Origin: Xanthomonas arboricola
GTDB taxonomy: Bacteria > Pseudomonadota > Gammaproteobacteria > Xanthomonadales > Xanthomonadaceae
Length of the DNA stretch: 39,642 nucleotides
Assembly: GCF_003353015.1 (NCBI RefSeq)
Contig: NZ_QREM01000011.1
Span: forward strand, 965-40,606
Reading direction: 5' to 3'
Under the pieces are notes generated by a model. The model was given only the letters and a program-made list of their open reading frames with translations, did no database searches and was not told where the DNA came from. Numbering within the stretch: position 1 is the first letter of the stretch; every line of letters starts with the position of its first letter. Made by a program: the position numbers and the translations under genes. This document shows, piece after piece, positions 7,596 through 14,915 of the stretch.

Positions 7596-10283
7596 ATGCA
7601 TTCGCACCCCGCCCACCTCGCCGCCGCCCCACGTCGCCCACTTATGCGCGGCTTACTGCTGGCGATGGCGCTTGCCGCCACCGGCACCCAGGCCGCAACG
7701 CCGCCGCCATACCTGGACACCCAGCGCCCGTTCGACGCGCGCGCGGCCGACCTGGTGGCGCGCATGACGCTGGAGGAAAAGGCCGCGCAGATGCAGAACG
7801 CCGCCCCGGCGATCCCGCGCCTGCAGGTGCCCGCATACGATTGGTGGAACGAGGCGCTGCACGGCGTGGCGCGTGCCGGCGGCGCCACCGTGTTTCCGCA
7901 GGCGATCGGCCTGGCGGCCACCTTCGACACCCCGCTGATGGCCGAGGTGGCCACCGCCATCGGCGACGAAGCGCGCGCCAAGCACCACGCGTTCCTGGCG
8001 CGCGGCGAGCACAAGCGCTACCAGGGGCTCACCTTCTGGTCGCCCAACATCAACATCTTCCGCGACCCGCGCTGGGGCCGCGGGCAGGAAACCTACGGCG
8101 AAGACCCGTTCCTCACCGCGCGCATGGGCGTGACCTTCGTGCAGGGCCTGCAGGCGCAGCAGGGCCCGTACCGCAAGCTCGATGCCACCGCCAAGCACTT
8201 CGCGGTGCACAGCGGCCCGGAGGCCGACCGCCATCACTTCGATGTGCATCCCAGCGAACGCGATCTGTATGAGACCTACCTGCCCGCCTTCCAGGCCCTG
8301 GTGCAGGAAGGCAAGGTCGCCGCGGTGATGGGCGCCTACAACCGCGTCAACGGCGAGTCCGCCTCGGCCAGCACGCGGCTGGAAGGCATCCTGCGCCGCG
8401 ACTGGGGCTTCGACGGCTATATCGTCAGCGACTGCGCCGCGATCCGCGATATCTGGCAGAACCACAAGATCGTGCCCACGCCCGAGGCCGCCGCCGCACT
8501 CGGCGTCAGGCACGGCACCGACCTGGATTGCGGCGACACCTACGCCGCGTTGCCCAAGGCGGTGCGTGCCGGCTTGATCGACGAAGCCAGCATCGATACC
8601 GCGCTCAAGCGCCTGATGACCACGCGCATGCGGCTGGGCATGTTCGACCCGCCGGCCAAGGTGCCGTGGGCGCAGATTCCGCCCTCGGCCAATCAATCGC
8701 CGCAGCACGATGCACTGGCGCGCCGCACCGCGCGCGAATCGCTGGTGTTGCTGAAGAACGAGGGCCTGCTGCCGCTCGAACCCACGCTCAAGCGCATCGC
8801 CGTGATTGGGCCCACCGCCGACGACCCGATGTCGCTGCTGGGCAACTACTACGGCACGCCTGCTGCGCCGGTCACCATCCTGCAGGGCATTCGCGATGCC
8901 GCACCGCAGGCGCAGGTGGTCTACGCGCGCGGCAGCGACCTGGTGGAGGGGCGCGAAGACCCCAACGCCGCCGCACCGATCGACACGCGCTACCTGCGCC
9001 CGTCGCCGGATGCCAAACAGAACGGCCTCACCGGCGAGTACTTCCGTGGACGTGCGTTGGCCGGCCAGCCGGTGCTGACCCGCATCGACCCGCGCATCGC
9101 CTTCCGCTGGGACCGCAACGCACCCACCGATGATGCAGTGGGCCGCGGTGAACTGCAGGCAGACCGTGCGCTGGCCAAGGACGACTTCAGCGTGCGCTGG
9201 CATGGCCAGCTGCTGCCGCCGGTGTCGGGCAGCTACGAGCTGCAGATTGCCGCCGACGATGGCGTGCGCCTGTCTCTGGACGGCAAGCTGCTGATCGATC
9301 AATGGAGCGATGCGCCGCGCATGCGCGGTGGCAATGCCAGCGTCGCACTGGAAGGCGGCAAGGCCTACGACCTGCGTGTGGAGTATTACGAGGCCACCCG
9401 CGATGCCGGCGTGCGCCTGGCCTGGCGCATGCCCGGCGCCAAGCCGCCGCTGCAGGAGGCGGTGGACGCCGCACGCAATGCCGAGGTGGTGGTGTTCGTC
9501 GGCGGCCTCACCGGCGATGTCGAAGGCGAGGAAATGGACGTCACCTATCCCGGCTTTGCCGGGGGCGATCGCACCGACACCCGCCTGCCCAAACCGCAGC
9601 GCGAGTTGCTGCAGGCGCTGCAGGCCACCGGCACGCCGGTGGTGGCGGTGCTGACCACCGGCTCGGCACTGGCCATCGACTGGGCGCAACAGCATGTGCC
9701 CGCCATCCTGCTGGCCTGGTACCCCGGCCAGCGCGGCGGCAGCGCGGTGGGCGATGTGCTGTTCGGCCAGGCCAGCCCCGGCGGTCGTCTGCCGATCACC
9801 TTCTACAAGGAAGACGAACGCCTGCCCGCCTTCGACGACTACGCCATGCGCGGGCGCACCTATCGCTACTTCGCCGGCAAGCCGCTGTATCCGTTCGGCC
9901 ATGGGCTGTCGTACACGCAATTTGCGTATTCGGATCTACGCCTTGATCGCACCACGGTTGCAGCCGATGGCACGCTCACGGCCACGGTCACGTTGAAGAA
10001 CACCGGACCACGCGCAGGCGATGAAGTGGTGCAGCTGTATCTGCATCCGCTCAAGCCGCAACGCGAACGCGCCGGCAAGGAGCTGCGCGGCTTTCAACGC
10101 ATCACCCTGCAGCCAGGCGAACAACGCCAGCTGCGCTTCACGCTCAAGGCGCAGGACGCGCTGCGCATCTACGACGACCAGCGCAAGGCCTACGCAGTGG
10201 ATCCAGGCGCCTACGAGGTGCAGATCGGCGCCTCCAGCGCAGACATCCGCAGCAGGCAACGCTTTACCGTGACAGACAAGTAA
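7596..10283 (+). CDS. GH3 beta-xylosidase/beta-glucosidase with inserted PA14 domain
   Basis: An 895-residue exported protein with a signal peptide in residues 1-34 (LLLAMALAATGTQA). The GH3 N-terminal barrel begins with LVARMTLEEKAAQM and carries the nucleophile D279 in IVSDCAAI. The KHFAVHSGPE motif binds substrate. A PA14 domain (about residues 481-612, from GEYFRG to LAWRMPG) is inserted in the C-terminal GH3 domain. A fibronectin-III-like module closes the protein (YPFGHGLSYTQF and after). The family with this layout includes Xanthomonas Xyl3A-type beta-xylosidases, so cleavage of xylo-oligosaccharides to xylose is likely; beta-glucosidase activity cannot be excluded from sequence. A strong AGGAGG lies eight bases before the ATG. 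Confidence 0.92.
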   Translation: MHSHPAHLAAAPRRPLMRGLLLAMALAATGTQAATPPPYLDTQRPFDARAADLVARMTLEEKAAQMQNAAPAIPRLQVPAYDWWNEALHGVARAGGATVFPQAIGLAATFDTPLMAEVATAIGDEARAKHHAFLARGEHKRYQGLTFWSPNINIFRDPRWGRGQETYGEDPFLTARMGVTFVQGLQAQQGPYRKLDATAKHFAVHSGPEADRHHFDVHPSERDLYETYLPAFQALVQEGKVAAVMGAYNRVNGESASASTRLEGILRRDWGFDGYIVSDCAAIRDIWQNHKIVPTPEAAAALGVRHGTDLDCGDTYAALPKAVRAGLIDEASIDTALKRLMTTRMRLGMFDPPAKVPWAQIPPSANQSPQHDALARRTARESLVLLKNEGLLPLEPTLKRIAVIGPTADDPMSLLGNYYGTPAAPVTILQGIRDAAPQAQVVYARGSDLVEGREDPNAAAPIDTRYLRPSPDAKQNGLTGEYFRGRALAGQPVLTRIDPRIAFRWDRNAPTDDAVGRGELQADRALAKDDFSVRWHGQLLPPVSGSYELQIAADDGVRLSLDGKLLIDQWSDAPRMRGGNASVALEGGKAYDLRVEYYEATRDAGVRLAWRMPGAKPPLQEAVDAARNAEVVVFVGGLTGDVEGEEMDVTYPGFAGGDRTDTRLPKPQRELLQALQATGTPVVAVLTTGSALAIDWAQQHVPAILLAWYPGQRGGSAVGDVLFGQASPGGRLPITFYKEDERLPAFDDYAMRGRTYRYFAGKPLYPFGHGLSYTQFAYSDLRLDRTTVAADGTLTATVTLKNTGPRAGDEVVQLYLHPLKPQRERAGKELRGFQRITLQPGEQRQLRFTLKAQDALRIYDDQRKAYAVDPGAYEVQIGASSADIRSRQRFTVTDK

Positions 10284-10309
10284 TCTCGCCCCAGACCATG
10301 GACCAAAAG

Positions 10310-10332
10310 CCCCTCTCCCCTCGGGAGAGGGG
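10310..10332. repeat. REP-like hairpin (CCCCTCTCCC-CTC-GGGAGAGGGG)
   Basis: A perfect 10-bp inverted repeat with a 3-base loop lies in the GH3-uxuB spacer, followed by TTGGGGTGAGGGTACG. From memory, this motif recurs between genes across Xanthomonadaceae genomes, but that was not checked here. It may attenuate or stabilise mRNA between the two genes. There is no U-tract, so it is not a classical intrinsic terminator. Confidence 0.65.
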
Positions 10333-10392
10333 TTGGGGTGAGGGTACGGTCATCACGCGAACGTGGAGCACCCCACTATTTCAAACAAGACC

Positions 10393-11856
10393 ATGCCAAT
10401 CCCACAACTCTCCCTAACCACCCTTCCCCACCTACCCAAAACAACCCTGAAACCCGGCTACGATCCAGCAACAATCACCATCGGCATCGTCCATCTAGGC
10501 GCAGGCGCCTTCCACCGCGCCCACCAGGCCGTCTACATCGATGACCTGCTCGCGCAGGACCCCAGCTGGGCCATCTGCGCCGTCTCCCTGCACAGCCCGG
10601 GCGTGCGCGACGCGCTGCGCCCACAGGACGGCCTGTACACCCTCGCCCTGCTCGACGAGCACCCGCAACTGCGCATCATCGGCGCCCTCCGCGAGGTGCT
10701 GTGCGCCGCCGACGAACAAGCCGCCGTGCTCGCGCGCCTGGCCGATCCCGCCGTGCGGCTGGTCACCCTCACCATCACCGAAAAAGGCTACTGCCTGGCC
10801 GGCGACACGCTCGATCTTGCGCACCCCGACATCGCGCACGACATCGCCCACCCCGGCACACCGCGCAGCGCCATCGGCTATCTCGTCGCCGGCCTGCACC
10901 AGCGCAGGCAGCAAGGTATTGCGCCGTTCACCGTGCTCAGCTGCGACAACCTGCCCGACAACGGCAGCCTGCTGCGCCGCGCGGTGTTGCGGCTCGCCCA
11001 GCAACACGATCCAGCGCTTGCGGCGTGGATCGACCAGCACGCCACCTTCCCCCGCTCGATGGTCGACAGCATCACCCCCGCCACCGACGACGCGCTGCGC
11101 GCAAACGTGCACGCGCAGACCGGCCTGCACGACGCCTGGCCGATCCAGCGCGAGCGCTACAGCCAGTGGGTGATCGAAGACCACTTCTGCAACGGCCGCC
11201 CCGCCTTCGAGCGTGCCGGCGTGATCCTCAGCGACGACATCGCCGGCTATGCACGTGCCAAGCTGCGCCTGCTCAACGGCCCGCACTCCGCACTCGCCTA
11301 TCTCGGCAGCCTGCTCGAATTGGAAACCGTCGCCGATGCCATGCGCCACCGGCCACTGGCCGCCTTCGTCGAAGCCCTGATGCGCGAAGACATCGCCCCC
11401 ACCCTGCACCCGATGCAAGGCTTCGATGCGCAGCACTACATCGACGCCATCCTGGCCCGCTTCGGCAACCCCGCCATCCGCCACCTGCTCGCCCAGATCG
11501 CCTGGGACGGCTCGCAGAAGATCCCGGTACGCCTGCTCGCCGTCATCGGCGATGCGCTGGCTGCCGGGCGGCGGATCGACCGGCTCTGCATTCCACTAGC
11601 GGCCTGGTTGCAGTTCGTGCGCAGGCAGGCTGGTCATGGAGCGTCCCTGGTCGATCCGCTGAGCGAAGAGCTAAGCGACATCGGCCGCTCGGCCACCGGC
11701 GATGCTGCCCATGACATCGCGGCATTCCTCACCGTAGATGCGGTGTTCGCGCCGCTTTCCGGCGATGCGCGTTTCGTGCAGGCGCTGCACGCTGCCTACG
11801 CTGCGCTAGGCGAAGCAATGCCAGCAGAGATACAGCGGGCCATTGACTTGGGGTGA
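10393..11856 (+). CDS. uxuB: Fructuronate reductase (D-mannonate oxidoreductase)
   Basis: A 487-residue cytoplasmic enzyme of the mannitol dehydrogenase family. It reduces D-fructuronate to D-mannonate with NADH. IVHLGAGAFHRAHQAVY near residue 30 is the Rossmann dinucleotide motif. KLRLLNGPHSALAYLG is the family's catalytic Lys-Asn-His signature (K...N..H). The context with uxaC (glucuronate isomerase) and ManD points to fructuronate rather than mannitol as substrate. The start is uncertain: ATG 10393 gives a family-like N-terminus, while an in-frame GTG at 10363 would add ten residues; neither has a strong ribosome site. It is separated from GH3 by a REP-like hairpin, so its expression may differ from the upstream operon. 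Confidence 0.9.
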   Translation: MPIPQLSLTTLPHLPKTTLKPGYDPATITIGIVHLGAGAFHRAHQAVYIDDLLAQDPSWAICAVSLHSPGVRDALRPQDGLYTLALLDEHPQLRIIGALREVLCAADEQAAVLARLADPAVRLVTLTITEKGYCLAGDTLDLAHPDIAHDIAHPGTPRSAIGYLVAGLHQRRQQGIAPFTVLSCDNLPDNGSLLRRAVLRLAQQHDPALAAWIDQHATFPRSMVDSITPATDDALRANVHAQTGLHDAWPIQRERYSQWVIEDHFCNGRPAFERAGVILSDDIAGYARAKLRLLNGPHSALAYLGSLLELETVADAMRHRPLAAFVEALMREDIAPTLHPMQGFDAQHYIDAILARFGNPAIRHLLAQIAWDGSQKIPVRLLAVIGDALAAGRRIDRLCIPLAAWLQFVRRQAGHGASLVDPLSEELSDIGRSATGDAAHDIAAFLTVDAVFAPLSGDARFVQALHAAYAALGEAMPAEIQRAIDLG

Positions 11857-12016
11857 TGCGTCGCCCTGCATCGCCCGATGACATCGCATGCAAAGGTCCG
11901 ATGTCTGCAGGGGGCGATTGGCGGGCAGCAATGCGCAGAACACCGCCCATCGAGCTACCCGATCCACGGCCTGTTGCGGATAGGCAGGCACGCAGATGCA
12001 GCGGGCGATTGAATGC

Positions 12017-12403
12017 CTACTTGCCGATCACCTGCCCAATCCTGAGCAGGTTGCCGCTCTCGTCGACAAGCGCAAATTCCCGCATTCCCCAGGGCTTGTC
12101 GCCGACAGGATCGAGCCTGGGGATGCCGTGCAGCGGAAGCTTCGCCGCATGCATGGCGGCGTAGACCGCATCGACATCGCCAACCCGGATGTAGCACCCC
12201 GCATAGCAGGCAGCAGGATCCAGGTCCGGGTGCGCGAAGAAATGCAGCTCCACCTCGCCACGCGTCAGGATCGCGTAGCCTGCATCGTGCGGATGCGCAT
12301 CGCCAACGAAGCCCAGCCGCCGATAGAAGGCGACGGTGCGCTCGATGGAGCGAGCCGGTAGCAGCGGAATCGTACGGTCTGGCGCCTGGGCACTGGAAGT
12401 CAT
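12017..12403 (-). CDS. VOC-family protein (bleomycin-resistance/glyoxalase fold)
   Basis: A 128-residue protein with two betaalphabeta-beta-beta units. The N-terminal half is IPLLPARSIERTVAFYRRLGF with EVELHFFAHPDLDP. The C-terminal half is CYIRVGDVDAVYAAMHAAKL with WGMREFALVDESGNLLRIGQ. This is the pattern of bleomycin-binding or glyoxalase-like VOC proteins, which sequester or transform small molecules. The start ATG (12403-12401) follows GAGAAAGCG. It is a single-gene unit pointing away from the SymE-like gene and convergent with uxuB. The substrate cannot be told from sequence. Confidence 0.85.
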   Translation of the reverse strand: MTSSAQAPDRTIPLLPARSIERTVAFYRRLGFVGDAHPHDAGYAILTRGEVELHFFAHPDLDPAACYAGCYIRVGDVDAVYAAMHAAKLPLHGIPRLDPVGDKPWGMREFALVDESGNLLRIGQVIGK

Positions 12404-12494
12404 CGCTTTCTCGTGGTGGGAGAACGAAGTCGCCGTCGGGCGCAACGATACGCCATATCCGACAGATCGGTTGAGCGCCGTGCCGTCCTGTCTT

Positions 12495-12515
12495 GACTCG
12501 CTCCAATGGCGAGTC
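12495..12515. repeat. 7-bp inverted repeat (GACTCGC-tccaatg-GCGAGTC)
   Basis: A perfect 7-bp stem with a 7-base loop, the first of a series of hairpins between the VOC gene and the SymE-like gene. It could be part of a leader RNA or an operator; its function is unknown. Confidence 0.5.
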
Positions 12516-12529
12516 GCAAGATCTCCTTG

Positions 12530-12547
12530 CTGCGGCATATTCCGCAG
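12530..12547. repeat. 6-bp inverted repeat (CTGCGG-catatt-CCGCAG)
   Basis: A perfect 6-bp dyad around an AT-rich centre, 14 bases after the previous inverted repeat. The AT-rich middle is what a repressor operator often shows, but it could equally be an RNA hairpin. Confidence 0.45.
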
Positions 12548-12581
12548 CCGGATTTGACAGTCCGAAAACACAAGGCGCACC

Positions 12582-12614
12582 AGCGCCCATTGCACGATGT
12601 CGGCGCTTTTTCTT
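12582..12614 (+). terminator. Intrinsic-terminator-like hairpin with a competing upstream hairpin
   Basis: AGCGCC (12582-12587) pairs with GGCGCT (12602-12607), and CAT (12588-12590) with ATG (12597-12599). The stem is followed at once by a T-rich run TTTTCTTT. The 5' arm GCGCC (12583-12587) can instead pair with GGCGC at 12574-12578 across an ACCA loop. The two folds are mutually exclusive, the geometry of a transcription attenuator. This lies about 160 bases before the SymE-like start codon and would stop a transcript heading for that gene. Confidence 0.5.
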
Positions 12615-12648
12615 TGCCCGATGTCATGTATGGGGCGTGCTCGCTCTA

Positions 12649-12723
12649 TGGCGGGCGGTGTGCGGAGACCGAAAGGTCTGCCGGTACCTTGTGGCCGGTC
12701 TGTCAACCGCACACCGTCCGCCA
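12649..12723 (+). ncRNA. Structured leader element (three-way junction) before the SymE-like gene
   Basis: A 17-bp closing stem joins 12649-12665 to 12707-12723; the arms read GGCGGGCGGTGTGCGG and CCGCACACCGTCCGCC with one G.U pair. Inside are two arms: AGACC-GAAA-GGTCT (12666-12679, a GNRA tetraloop) and GCCGG (12680-12684) with CCGGT (12695-12699). An alternative fold pairs AGACCG (12666-12671) with CGGTCT (12696-12701), lengthening the closing stem and abolishing both inner arms. It ends 39 bases before the ribosome site of the SymE-like gene. The symmetry suits either strand. No named RNA family is recognised. Whether it is a riboswitch-like leader, an antisense target or a mobile repeat is open. 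Confidence 0.6.
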
Positions 12724-12774
12724 CCTTGATTGACAGCGATGTGGCGGGCCTCTCTATCGCACAAGGAGTTCGCT

Positions 12775-13164
12775 ATGACCCGTCCCCACGTAAGCGCACC
12801 TGCACGCCCTGCATCGCCATCCAAGCGCCCTGTTGTCGCACGTACCGGATCAAGGCAGCGCTCGGTGTCCGTCGTGACCGACATGGAGTCGGCGGCAGAT
12901 CCATCGCCAGCGCCCACCCCACCGTTGCGCAAGCCCGGCTTCCGTATTCCCGAGCGGGTCACCATGAGCTGCCAGCACTACGATGTGCGGCGGGCAGAAG
13001 ATGTGGTCGGCTGCGCGGTGCCCAAGCTGCGGCTGTCCGGACGTTGGCTGGAGCACTGCGGTTTCGCGGTTGGCGATGCGCTGCAGGTCACGGTGGGACG
13101 CGGCGTGCTGTTGATCAGCCGCGTGGCACCTGCGCTGCCTGCGGTGAAATCACGCCGAAGGTGA
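12775..13164 (+). CDS. SymE-like toxin-family protein (AbrB-like fold)
   Basis: A 129-residue protein. The C-terminal part, PKLRLSGRWLEHCGFAVGDALQVTVGRGVLLIS (from about residue 83), matches the SymE core: a strand, GxWL-x(2)-GF, GD and a final VLLI strand. SymE of E. coli is an SOS-induced toxin with an AbrB-type fold, repressed by the antisense RNA SymR. The N-terminal 75 residues are basic and Pro/Ser-rich with no known domain, longer than E. coli SymE. The start is fixed by AAGGAG six bases before the ATG. The unusual structured upstream region suggests RNA-level control, as in SymE-SymR, although the element does not resemble SymR. Toxicity is inferred from family only. Confidence 0.78.
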   Translation: MTRPHVSAPARPASPSKRPVVARTGSRQRSVSVVTDMESAADPSPAPTPPLRKPGFRIPERVTMSCQHYDVRRAEDVVGCAVPKLRLSGRWLEHCGFAVGDALQVTVGRGVLLISRVAPALPAVKSRRR

Positions 13165-13177
13165 CGCGCGCGGGTCG

Positions 13178-13227
13178 AGCGCCGTCATGCGGCGCTTGCG
13201 GAACCTGCTCCCTGCATAGGAGCAGGT
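13178..13227 (+). terminator. Tandem perfect hairpins after the SymE-like gene
   Basis: AGCGCCG-TCATG-CGGCGCT (13178-13196) is followed six bases later by ACCTGCTCC-CTGCATA-GGAGCAGGT (13203-13227). The first starts 14 bases after the stop codon. Neither is followed by a U-tract, so they may protect the mRNA end or act as a factor-dependent stop. Confidence 0.5.
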
Positions 13228-13488
13228 GCGCTTACTGCCCTGGTCCCGATTGGAGCAGGAAGCCTGCCCGATCCTGCTTGCGTTGGAGACAGAAGGCTGC
13301 CTGGGCCATCTGCACGCCAGAGCAACGTGTCTGTTCCGAGGCGGGGCAGCGAAGCAACGCCGCGTCGCGCGTGGGTCGCCAGCGGCACAAAGCGTGTTGC
13401 CTGCACCGGCATCTGCAGGGCACCGCGCGACATGACATGCTTGGCCTCATCCACGTCCCACCCCCCTCCGGTTAGGCTTACGCGCCGC
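13228..13488. other. Intergenic stretch without a recognisable gene
   Basis: Open frames cross this 261-bp stretch, but none shows a recognisable family or a convincing ribosome site. The bases just before 13489 are C-rich (CACCCCCCTCC), not a typical ribosome site for the small gene that follows. Confidence 0.6.
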
Positions 13489-13647
13489 ATGGCCATGCGC
13501 AAGAAACACGAGTTGCCTGAGAAACCCTGCATGCACTGCGGGCGGCCGTTTCGTTGGCGCAAGAAATGGGAGCGCGTGTGGGACCAGGTGAAGTACTGCT
13601 CCGACCGCTGCCGTGGCGAAAGCAAGCGGATGCGTCCGGCTCCGTGA
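13489..13647 (+). CDS. DUF2256 zinc-ribbon-like mini-protein
   Basis: A 52-residue protein with the pattern [20 protein letters not shown] followed by [11 protein letters not shown]. Four cysteines in two CxxC-type pairs frame a basic tryptophan-rich centre, which is the DUF2256 family. Members are often encoded near cryptochromes or photolyases; none is present here. The pattern suggests a single zinc site and perhaps nucleic-acid or protein binding. The start could be ATG 13489 or 13495; the difference is two residues. No ribosome site is obvious. Confidence 0.82.
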   Translation: MAMRKKHELPEKPCMHCGRPFRWRKKWERVWDQVKYCSDRCRGESKRMRPAP

Positions 13648-13872
13648 CCGGCGCGCGGTGCGCGTTGCCGAGCAAAATCGGCCCGCGCCCAACGCCTCCC
13701 CGTCGCACACAGGTCCGTTCGCGTCGTGTTGGTGCACGACATGCAGAAGTGGCCCCTGCTCCGGCGTGATGTCCGCATCGCCACTGCTGACCGTCTGCGA
13801 CAAGCTGCCGCACGCGTTGGAAGGCGCTGGCTGGGTGCGCTACCGTAGTGGCGCATCCATGGAGGTTCCTGC

Positions 13873-14877
13873 ATGAAAATGGCTGTCTTCAGCACGCGCC
13901 CTTACGACAAGCGCTTTCTCGATGAAGCGAAACTCCACCTGGACATGGATTCTTCCGTCGAGTTCGTTTACTTCGAGGCATCGCTGGATCTGCAGACAAC
14001 CGCGTTGGCGCAGGGGTGCGAAGCGGTGTGCGTGTTCGTCAACGATCAGCTCGATGCGGCTGTGTTGCAGGCACTCCATGCCAGCGGTGTGCGCGCGGTG
14101 CTGCTGCGCTGTGCTGGTTTCAACAATGTGGACCTTGCCGCGGCCACGGCGCTTGGCCTGTTCGTGGCACGCGTGCCGGCCTACTCGCCCGAAGCGGTGG
14201 CCGAGCACACCCTGGCACTGGTGATGACGCTCAACCGGCAGACGCACCGCGCCTACAACCGCGTGCGCGAAGGCAACTTCATGCTCAATGGCCTGCTCGG
14301 CCGCACCTTGCACGGCAAGACGGTGGGTTTGATCGGGCTGGGCAAGATCGGGCTGGCGACTGCGCGTATTTTCCAGGGGATGGGCTGCGACGTGCTGGGC
14401 TTCGACCCGTCTCCCACACCCGGCTTCGCCGCGATCGGGCAGCGGGTGGAACTGGAGGCGCTGTTCGCGCGCTCGGACATCGTCTCGCTGCACTGCCCGC
14501 TGACACCGGCCACGCAGCACCTGATCGATGACGCCGCGCTGGCGTCGATGAAGCCGGGGGCGATGCTGGTCAACACCTCGCGCGGTGGACTGGTGGATAC
14601 CGATGCGGTGGTCCGTGCGCTCAAGTCCCGCCAGCTCGGCCATCTGGCCATCGATGTCTACGAGCAGGAAAGCGCCTTGTTCTTTCAGGACCGCTCGGGC
14701 GAGATCATCGACGACGAGGTGTTTCAGCGCCTGATGACCTTCCCCAATGTCCTGGTGACCGGGCACCAGGGCTTCTTCACCGCCGAGGCGCTGCAGGAAA
14801 TCTCGGAGATCACCCTGCAGAACCTTGCCCATTTTGCGGCAGGCACCGCCTGCCCGAATCTCATCCCGATTGCCTGA
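13873..14877 (+). CDS. ldhA: Fermentative D-lactate dehydrogenase
   Basis: A 334-residue NAD-dependent 2-hydroxyacid dehydrogenase. The cofactor-binding motif is VGLIGLGKIG. The catalytic triad is visible as Arg in VNTSRGGLVD, Glu in IDVYEQES and His in TGHQGFF. The residues AYSPEAVAEHTLALVMTLNR and the YEQESALFFQD segment are typical of the LdhA branch, which reduces pyruvate to D-lactate. GGAGGT lies six bases before the ATG. The lactate permease gene starts 38 bases downstream and is probably cotranscribed, which would couple lactate formation to lactate passage across the membrane. Confidence 0.92.
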   Translation: MKMAVFSTRPYDKRFLDEAKLHLDMDSSVEFVYFEASLDLQTTALAQGCEAVCVFVNDQLDAAVLQALHASGVRAVLLRCAGFNNVDLAAATALGLFVARVPAYSPEAVAEHTLALVMTLNRQTHRAYNRVREGNFMLNGLLGRTLHGKTVGLIGLGKIGLATARIFQGMGCDVLGFDPSPTPGFAAIGQRVELEALFARSDIVSLHCPLTPATQHLIDDAALASMKPGAMLVNTSRGGLVDTDAVVRALKSRQLGHLAIDVYEQESALFFQDRSGEIIDDEVFQRLMTFPNVLVTGHQGFFTAEALQEISEITLQNLAHFAAGTACPNLIPIA

Positions 14878-14915
14878 CCCCACGCTCCCGGCTCATCACT
14901 CGCGCAGGTCCGACC

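Larger units (their letters stand above)
12404..12774. other. 371-bp intergenic region, richly structured
   Basis: This spacer separates the VOC gene and the SymE-like gene, which diverge. It holds two inverted repeats, a terminator-like hairpin and the three-way-junction element, each listed separately. Open frames across it on both strands show no recognisable protein family and look like chance. AAGGAG at 12763-12768 is the ribosome site of the downstream gene. Confidence 0.7.

Noticed and set aside
12506-12733. Small open frames inside the structured region before the SymE-like gene
   Set aside because: No ribosome sites or recognisable families. The strong inverted repeats explain the sequence better than coding.
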